Of a stretch of 64,000 nucleotides of DNA, positions 58,298-64,000 are shown piece after piece. Position numbers and translations under genes: made by a program. The notes below the pieces were generated by a model that was not told the DNA's origin, ran no database searches, and was given only the letters and a program-made list of their open reading frames with translations. Numbering within the stretch: position 1 is the stretch's first letter; the number at the start of each line of letters is the position of its first letter. Source of the DNA: Dactylorhiza incarnata (taxonomy: Eukaryota > Streptophyta > Magnoliopsida > Asparagales > Orchidaceae). The stretch spans positions 2,232,001-2,296,000 of the forward strand of contig JAWHQI010000258.1 in the NCBI GenBank assembly GCA_033032865.1, written 5' to 3'.

Positions 58298-59875
58298 CTA
58301 CCCTACCGCTAGACCTACCTGCCCGTCCTGCCACTGTCTGCAGTACTCTAGAGCCGACTTCCTACCGTGAGGCTGCCCAGATACCTGAGTGGCAGGTTGT
58401 TATGTCTGCTGAGTTGGAGGCGCTTGAGCACACTCGTATATGGGAGCTTGTTCCTCTTCCACCCGGTGTTGTTCATATTACTTGCAAGTGGGTCTTTAAG
58501 GTCAAGACTCGCTCTGATGGTTCTGTGGAGCGGTACAAGGCTCGACTTGTTGCTCGTGGTTTTCAGCAGGAGCAGGGGAGAGACTATGACGAGACTTTTT
58601 CTCCAGTTGCTCACATGACTACAGTACGAACTCTTATTGTTGTTGTCGTTGTTCGTCACTGGTCCCTATCACAGCTCGACGTGAAGAATGCCTTTCTTCA
58701 CGGTGATCTTCAGCAGGAGGTATACATGTTTCCTCCTCCGGGTTTATCCTCTCCTCCAGGCCTTGTCTGTCGCTTGAGACGAGCTCTTTATGGGCTCAAG
58801 CAGGTGCCCCGCGCGTGGTTTGCACGTTTCAGTTCCGCCATTACAGCCGTCGGATTCCATCCATGTCCACATGATCTAGCTCTGTTCGTGCACTCCTCCT
58901 CCCGTGGTCGGACCCTTTTGTTACTATACGTGGATGATATGATTATTACTGGTGATAATCCTTCTCATGTGGCCTTCGTCAAACATCACCTTCAGCAGCA
59001 GTTTCAGATGACTAACCTTGGACAGCTGAGCTACTTCTTGGGTCTTAAGGTCAGCTCTACTGATCGCGGGTTTCAGCTCTCTCAGCAACGCTACACATTA
59101 GATCTCCTTGCTCGGGCTGCTCTCTCTGACTCTCGCACACTGGACACCCCTATGGAGCTTCACCTTCAGCTACGTCCGTATGATGGGGTTTCACTCTCCG
59201 ATCCTACTCGATACCGCCACCTCGTGGGGAGTCTCGTCTATCTCACCATTACTCGGCCCGACATTGCCCATGATGTTCGTGTGCTGAGCCAGTTTGTTAG
59301 TGCGCCCACCTCTGTGCATTATGGCCATCTGCTGCGGCTCCTGCGCTATCTTCGGGCGACTACCTCTCGTGGTCTATTCTTCTCCAGCAGTAGTTCTCTA
59401 CAGCTACGTGCTTACTCCGATTCCACCTGGGCTAGTGATCATGTTGACCGTCGTTCTGTCACTGGTTTTTGTTTGTTCTTGGGTTCTTCACTTATTGCAT
59501 GGAAGTCCAAGAAACAGACTGGTGTTTCCCGTTCCAGCACTGAGGCTGAGCTTCGATCCATGGCTACCACCGTTGAGGATATTATTTGGCTTCGTTGGCT
59601 TCTTGAGGATCGTTGTGTCTCTTCTCCAGATCCCACTCCCCTCTACTGTGATAACACCGGTGTCATTCAGATTACTCTAAACCCGGTGAAGCATTCTCTC
59701 TCCAAGCATATCGGGGTGGATGTTTTCTTCCTCCGTGAGCACTATAGTCGGGGCACTCTTGCCCCTTCCTTTATCCCTTCCGAGTAGCAGATTGCAGATT
59801 TGATGACAAAGCCGCAGACGAGGACCCAGCATGCCTATCTACTGTCCAAACTCTCGGTGTATGATCCCCCGTGAG
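58298..59875 (+). pseudogene. Copia reverse transcriptase and RNase H, nearly intact
   Basis: The long frame (58402-59787, 461 codons) joins upstream coding from 58298. RT has CKWVFKVKTRSDG, YDETFSPVAHM, QLDVKNAFLHGDL, YGLKQVPRAWF and the catalytic LYVDDMIITG. RNase H shows SDSTWASDHVDRRS, SRSSTEAELRS, CDNTGVIQI and HIGVDVFFLRE. A TAG at 59785-59787 interrupts just before QIADLMTKP, and the frame then runs to TGA near 59871. This is the best preserved part of the element. Confidence 0.9.
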
Positions 59876-59878
59876 TTT

Positions 59879-59904
59879 GGGGGGGGGGGGGGGGGGGGGG
59901 GGGG
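59879..59904 (+). repeat. G26 polypurine tract
   Basis: An uninterrupted run of about 26 G directly abuts the 3' LTR and takes the place of a normal polypurine tract. The exact length is sensitive to sequencing error. Confidence 0.8.
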
Positions 59905-60039
59905 CGTTAGATATGTTGTATATTGTGTAGTAGTGTTAGCCTATAATTACCTCGGGTGTTAGGAACACCCTCCTATTATTCTTGTATATGTATCTTTGTT
60001 CAAGTGTGAATATTATATAGAAAATCCTTTCTCCTATCA
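59905..60039 (+). repeat. 3' LTR of the short-LTR Copia
   Basis: It is 135 bp and begins cgttag where the partner has tgttag. Confidence 0.95.
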
Positions 60040-60734
60040 AGATCTACTACCAGAGATCTTAAACCTCAGAGTACATAACTCCTATCTCAGGAACAACAAG
60101 TTCCCTACCTCAGATCCCAAACACTGGATCATACAACTCAGATTCAACCTTGAATCCTACCTCAGGCTCACACAGAACCCTACACTAAGATCTTCAAAGA
60201 TCCTACCACAGAAAATATAAGTTTGTTTACAACAACACAAATAGACTCAAGAAATAAGTTTCTTGTAAGTATTGAGTCTTCTTAGGTATTGAGCCTTCAC
60301 TGGTTCAGCCAAGATCTTGAATGAATCTTCTTTTTGAAAACTTGGATCTGACTGACCTTGAAATCCGAGAACTTCTTTGCTCTGAAATAATTAAGAGTGA
60401 AGAATCTGAAGCACGCTAGAAGCACAAGATGATTCTTGAATAAATCTCCTTCAACTTATTGTTCTCAGACTTTTAATGTCTTGACGACAGCCTTTTGATT
60501 TTCTTGAGAAAGCTCTGTTCTGTCGCAGCAGTCACTTTGAATGTTCAGAAGATCGGTGATTCTTGCGATTAGGATTAGGTTTTTCATCTCATATCTTATT
60601 AGTATTTATATGAGTCAACCCTTAACGGTCGAAATCTAGGAATACTTTAATATCAGTTATTCCTTTCCTTAAAGCTCTGATCTGATTGGCGCAATAGGCG
60701 GCGGCAATCTTAGTATTTCCGTGTCTTCAACTGC

Positions 60735-61220
60735 TCGACGATATTAGCATTGTCTCGACGATATTTTGATTCTTCTCGACGATACTTGTGGTCTACAAGA
60801 CGATATTTGACTACCACTGTCTTATAGTCGAATGATCAAGTTTATCAAGTTGAATTCTTCTTCTCGACGATACTTGTGGTCTACAAGACGATATTTGACT
60901 ACCACTCTCTTCTAGCCGATTGTTAAGCTTATCAAGACGACATTTTAGCTTGTCAAGACGATAAGACTTAACACTTAGTTCTGAGCATTGCCTTGGCAAC
61001 AGGGGAGCCATATCTAGACGATATGGACTTAAGTTATTCTAAACTCAATATATTTCTGAAATGTCGTGTAGGCTCCTCGACGACATTTCACTTGTCCTCG
61101 ATGACAATTGACATAACCTCGATGATAAAGGACTTAGCCTCGACGATAATGGACTTAGACAATTTCCTCCTTAAATGAAGAGCTTCAAACCTCTTGTTGA
61201 TCATCTTCAAGACGATATGA
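60735..61220. repeat. cgacgata interspersed repeats
   Basis: The words tcgacgata and aagacgata recur about fifteen times, including one 50-60 bp repeat (ttctcgacgatacttgtggtctacaagacgatatttgactaccact at 60774 and 60862). They belong to the second Sirevirus-like LTR. Confidence 0.75.
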
Positions 61221-61221
61221 G

Positions 61222-62501
61222 TGTACAACCCCCATATTTGCCGAGCTGATTTGGTTAACCCAGACTCAGCAGAATTGCGGCGGGTCCGAAGGAGATGGAA
61301 GGAGCAATGGATCAAGCGGGTCGAGCACCCACCCTCCTCGGGTGAGTGGGGGGGACATCCCCCACTCACCCGGCCCTTTGAGCGAGTGGGAAGAATCCCA
61401 CTCGGCGAGTGGGGGCGGCTCCCCACTCGCCCAAGCCCTTAAGGGGGCGAGTGGGGGCAGCCCCCCACTCACCCAAACCTCTTAAGGGGGGCGAGTGGGG
61501 GCAGGCCCCCACTCGCCCAAACCTCTTAAGGGGGCGAGTGGGGCAGCCCCCCACTCGCCCAAATCCTTAAGGGGGCGAGTGGGGGCAGCCCCCCACTCGC
61601 CCAAGACCCTTAAGGGGGCGAGTGGGGGCAGCCCCCACTCACCCAAGCCTCTTAAGGGGGCGAGTGGGGGCAGCCCCCCACTCGCCCAAGACCCTTAAGG
61701 GGGCGAGTGGGGGCAGCCCCCACTCGCCCAAGCCTCTTAAGGGGGCGAGTGGGGGCAGCCCCCCACTCGCCCAAGACCCTTAAGGGGGCGAGTGGGGGGC
61801 TACCCCCACTCGCCCAAGCCTCTTAAGAGGGCGAGTGGGGGCAGCCCCCCACTCGCCCAAATTCTTAAGGGGGCGAGTGGGTGCAGACCCCCACTCGCCC
61901 AAACTCTTAAGGGGGCGAGTGGGGGCAGCCCCCCACTCGCCCAAACCCTTAAGGGGGCGAGTGGGGACAGCCCCCCATTCGCCCAAGCCTCTTAAGGGGG
62001 CGAGTGGGGGCAGCCCCCCACTCGCCCAAAACCTTAAGGGGGCGAGTGGGGGCAACCCCCACTCGCCCGTTCCCTCCCTTTGGGGGGATTTTGGCTATTC
62101 GCAGTTCGATTTTGCTATTCGCAGTCCGTTTTTGGGAAAGTCTATAAATAGACCCCCATGGGCACCTTGGGAAGGGTTGTATTCTACCCCCTCCCTCGCG
62201 TGTGAGTAAGCACTACCCCTCCCCTCCCTTGTCATTGAAGGTGGACGGTGAGGTGATCCTTAGTGCCCTCCAAGGTGCCCAGGCTCAGCATTGGCTTGGG
62301 AGGGGAAGTTCCGAGTGAGCTTCCGGGTGTGTGGTGGGACCTCCGCGTTGCAGCTTAAGGGGTCCATTTGTGGACTCAGGTGTTCATCAAGGGCAAGGGT
62401 CTCTCAGTTTTTAGTGACCGGTCAAGGGTCTTAGCTTAGGTCAAGTAAGAGTTAGCCGCATCCCCCTTTCGAACGCTGAAACTGGGTTACTGGTTTCAAC
62501 A
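61222..62501 (+). repeat. 5' LTR of second Tat element
   Basis: It is 1280 bp. A TATA box (tctataaatag, 62141-62151) lies just after the hairpin array. It shares end sequences with the first Tat LTR. Confidence 0.85.
61335..62068. repeat. about 18 tandem hairpin units, about 42 bp each
   Basis: Units read cttaaggggg, gcgagtgggggca, gccccccactcgccc, aa(g/a)(c/a). Each is an inverted repeat with a stem of about 13 bp around the central gca/gcc. The first three units are diverged, the rest close. Units 7-12 alternate between endings acccttaag and cctcttaag, giving a two-unit period of about 85 bp. Open frames through the array are repeat translations only. Confidence 0.95.
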
Positions 62502-62504
62502 TTT

Positions 62505-62521
62505 TGGTGCGGTGAGCGTGG
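62505..62521 (+). other. primer-binding site of second Tat element
   Basis: TGGTGCGGTGAGCGTGG matches the site in the first Tat element. Confidence 0.75.
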
Positions 62522-62556
62522 AAGCGGCTAGTTCGGATAGCTCTGAGCCGAGCCTC

Positions 62557-64000
62557 ATGGCTGGAAACGACGAGTTGGGGAACTCGCCTCCTCCCAGCAA
62601 GTCGCGGTCGTTGATAGGGGAGGAGAAGGCAGAAGAGACAGATCAGGTGTTTGGTGATCTGACCAAGTTGGAGGTGGCAGAGGAAGTGAGCGAGAGGGAG
62701 GTCATCGGGGGCAGTGGAAGGCCGGAGAAGATACGAATTAGCGGGAGGCTGAGCGGGCAGGATCAAGAGAGGATCCGAAAATGTGTCCAACAGAATGTAG
62801 ACATCTTCGCATGGAGCGCTGCGGAGATGCCAGGCGTTGATGCGAATGTGGCATGTCATCGCCTCGACCTCGACCCGAACGTCCGCCCCATTCGCCAGAA
62901 AAAGAGGAACGTGTCGCCCACCCTCGCTGGGCCGATCAGAGAGGAGGTGGGGAAACTGCTAGAGGCAGGCTTCGTGGAGGAAATTCAATACCCAGGGTGG
63001 GTTTCTAACGTGGTAATGGTGAAGAAGGGGGACGGGAGGTGGAGGATGTGCGTGGACTTCACTCTCTTGAACAAAGCATGTCCAAAAGACTGCTACCCGT
63101 TGCCCCAGATCGATGCGTTGGTGGACTCAGCTGTCGGTTTCCCGGTGATGAGCTTCTTGGATGCGTTCTCCGGCTATCATCAAATCTGAATGCATCCGCC
63201 CGACGTCAAGGACGTCTCGTTCATCACGGACGATGGGTGCTACTGTTACAAGATGATGTCATTCGGATTGAGGAATGCAGGAGCGACCAACCAAAGAATG
63301 ATGGACCGAGTCTTTAAGGAGCAGAAGGGGCGCAACTTAGAGGTCTATATGGATGACCTGATGGTTAAAAGCAAGAACGTGGAGTCCCACCTGGAGGATC
63401 TAATGGAGACCTTCGCTACCCTTCAGAGGTTCAAGATGAGGCTTAACCCTTCTAAATGCGTTTTCGGGGCGAGCCGTGGAAAGTTCCTGGGTCACCTACT
63501 CACCCTGGAGGGGGTCGAACCCAATCCGGACAAGGTCAAAGCCATCTTGGAGTTGAAGTCGCCGAGGAGCGCGAAGGAAATTCAGAGGCTGACTGGGAAG
63601 TTAGCAGGGCTGAGCCGGTTCCTCTCCAGAGCGGGAGAGAAGTGCTCCCCTTTCTTCAAAGCCCTGCGCCAGGGTCAAAAGTTTGAATGGACGCCAGAGT
63701 GCGAGAAGGCGTTTCAAGCGTTGAAGGAACAGCTGACGCGAGCCCCTTTGCTCCAAGGGCCGAGAGAAGGGGAAGACCTTTTTCTCTACCTAAGGGTAGG
63801 GGTCGATGCGGTGAGTTCGGTCCTGGTCCGGGAGGAGGGGAAGAAACAGCTGCCGATTTACTACGTTAGCCGAATCCTGAAGAAGGCAGAGCTCAAATAC
63901 CCTGCCCTGGAGAAGCTGGCATTCGCTCTGATCGTCTCGGCCCGAAAACTCCGCCCCTATTTCCAGGCTCATTCAATCGGGGTGGTGACCGACCATCCCC
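62557..64000 (+). pseudogene. Tat RT-RNase H, one nonsense codon, partial
   Basis: A start candidate MAGNDELGN lies near 62559. After a short acidic N-terminus come the RT-preceding block (NVDIFAWSAAEMPGV), RT (KLLEAGFVEEIQYPGWVSNVV, MCVDFTLLNKACPKD, LDAFSGYHQI), a TGA at 63187-63189 where the first Tat element has an Arg codon, and catalytic YMDD near 63350. RNase H begins about 63660 (WTPECEKAFQALKEQL, YYVSRILKKAELKYP, VTDHP). The frame is open after the TGA to the window end. Without gag and protease the copy is non-autonomous. Confidence 0.85.

Larger units (their letters stand above)
41438..60039 (+). mobile_element. short-LTR Copia element (Ale-like) carrying nested elements
   Basis: LTRs of 135 bp (41438-41572 and 59905-60039) differ at two positions. 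The TSD agatc is perfect (41433-41437 and 60040-60044). An initiator-Met primer site follows directly. The coding order protease, integrase, RT, RNase H on the plus strand is Copia. The polypurine tract is a run of about 26 G (59879-59904). The element is defective: the main Gag domain is missing, a stop precedes the protease, and there are a frameshift and stop in integrase and a stop near the end. A Tat element and a solo LTR are inserted in it. The very short LTR suggests the Ale/Retrofit group, which is inference. Confidence 0.92.
41250..61221 (-). mobile_element. second Sirevirus-like Copia LTR region, split by the short-LTR Copia
   Basis: 41340-41437 (gtggttccccaagatgggtacgtcc and following) parallels the ttccccaataaacctgggtac segment of the first Sirevirus LTR. 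After the insertion, 60045-61221 continues in the same style and ends in an array of cgacgata repeats (60735-61220). No coding sequence is seen, so this is probably a solo or partial LTR. Its outer ends were not fixed, and no TSD was established. Confidence 0.5.
61222..64000 (+). mobile_element. second Tat element, gag-deleted, runs off the window
   Basis: The LTR 61222-62501 starts TGTACAACCC and ends GGTTTCAACA, followed by the same unusual primer site as the first Tat element. Shortly after it the coding sequence goes almost directly into the region before RT. About 2 kb of gag and protease found in the first element is absent. The 3' part lies outside the window, so no TSD can be seen. 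Confidence 0.85.

Noticed and set aside
61335..62068. regular repeats that could suggest a CRISPR array
   Set aside because: Repeats are directly adjacent with no unique spacers, there are no cas genes, and the DNA is plant nuclear.
61221..62209. several repeat-rich open frames on both strands
   Set aside because: They are translations of the 42 bp hairpin array.

Overview
This window is 64 kb of nuclear DNA from a flowering plant. Plant-type LTR retrotransposon lineages fill most of it (Copia/Sirevirus-like, short-LTR Copia, Gypsy Tekay chromovirus, Gypsy Tat with archaeal-type RNase H). Methionine-initiator tRNA primer sites, a plant hAT MITE, PIF/Harbinger and LINE debris, and a plant-style eRF1 gene support this. 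I cannot name the species. Only one conventional host gene is recognisable. The rest is a stack of nested insertions whose ends I located from TG...CA termini and target-site duplications (TSDs).

Left block, 444-15820: a minus-strand Sirevirus-like Copia element (TSD gtcac/gtcat) with a decayed gag-pol. Its interior was invaded by a 5.1 kb solo LTR (2542-7667, TSD ctatt) and its left LTR by a 420 bp GC-rich hAT MITE (866-1285, 8 bp TSD). 15.8-20.5 kb holds a degenerate LINE tail, GC-rich repeats, small inverted-repeat elements and a broken PIF/Harbinger transposase.

Middle block, 20533-32210: a small gag-only LTR element (TR-GAG type). Its gag frame is interrupted by a very young, apparently intact 9.1 kb Tekay chromovirus (22298-31435, TSD ggcat, LTRs of equal length with one visible difference). 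Removing the Tekay element leaves the host gag frame open.

Host segment, about 32.2-41.4 kb: anonymous sequence with two local tandem duplications. Then comes an intronless-CDS eRF1 gene on the minus strand (35495-36808), with a leaky-type stop context (TAG CAATTA), a 3'UTR intron, and an in-frame extension that passes the exon junction. This is the architecture of the known plant eRF1 readthrough/NMD autoregulatory loop. Upstream of the gene sits a 1.6 kb TRIM-like LTR element (37728-39324, TSD tgcgc) with a predicted tRNA-Tyr primer site and a 336-codon open frame. Remnants of another TGTAACATCC-type LTR follow.

Right block, about 41.3-64 kb: a Sirevirus-like LTR region was split by a short-LTR Copia element (41438-60039, TSD agatc). 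That element received a 12.5 kb Gypsy Tat element (42680-55224), flanked by an abnormal 147 bp duplication of Copia sequence instead of 5 bp, and a 1.4 kb solo LTR (56864-58297, TSD ctacc). The Tat element carries two antisense, TATA-led, three-exon genes downstream of pol, both open although the sense pol is broken. A second Tat element (61222 to the window end) has lost gag/protease, and its LTR contains about 18 tandem hairpin-forming units built on the same GGCGAGT/ACTCGCC motif that is scattered through the first Tat element.
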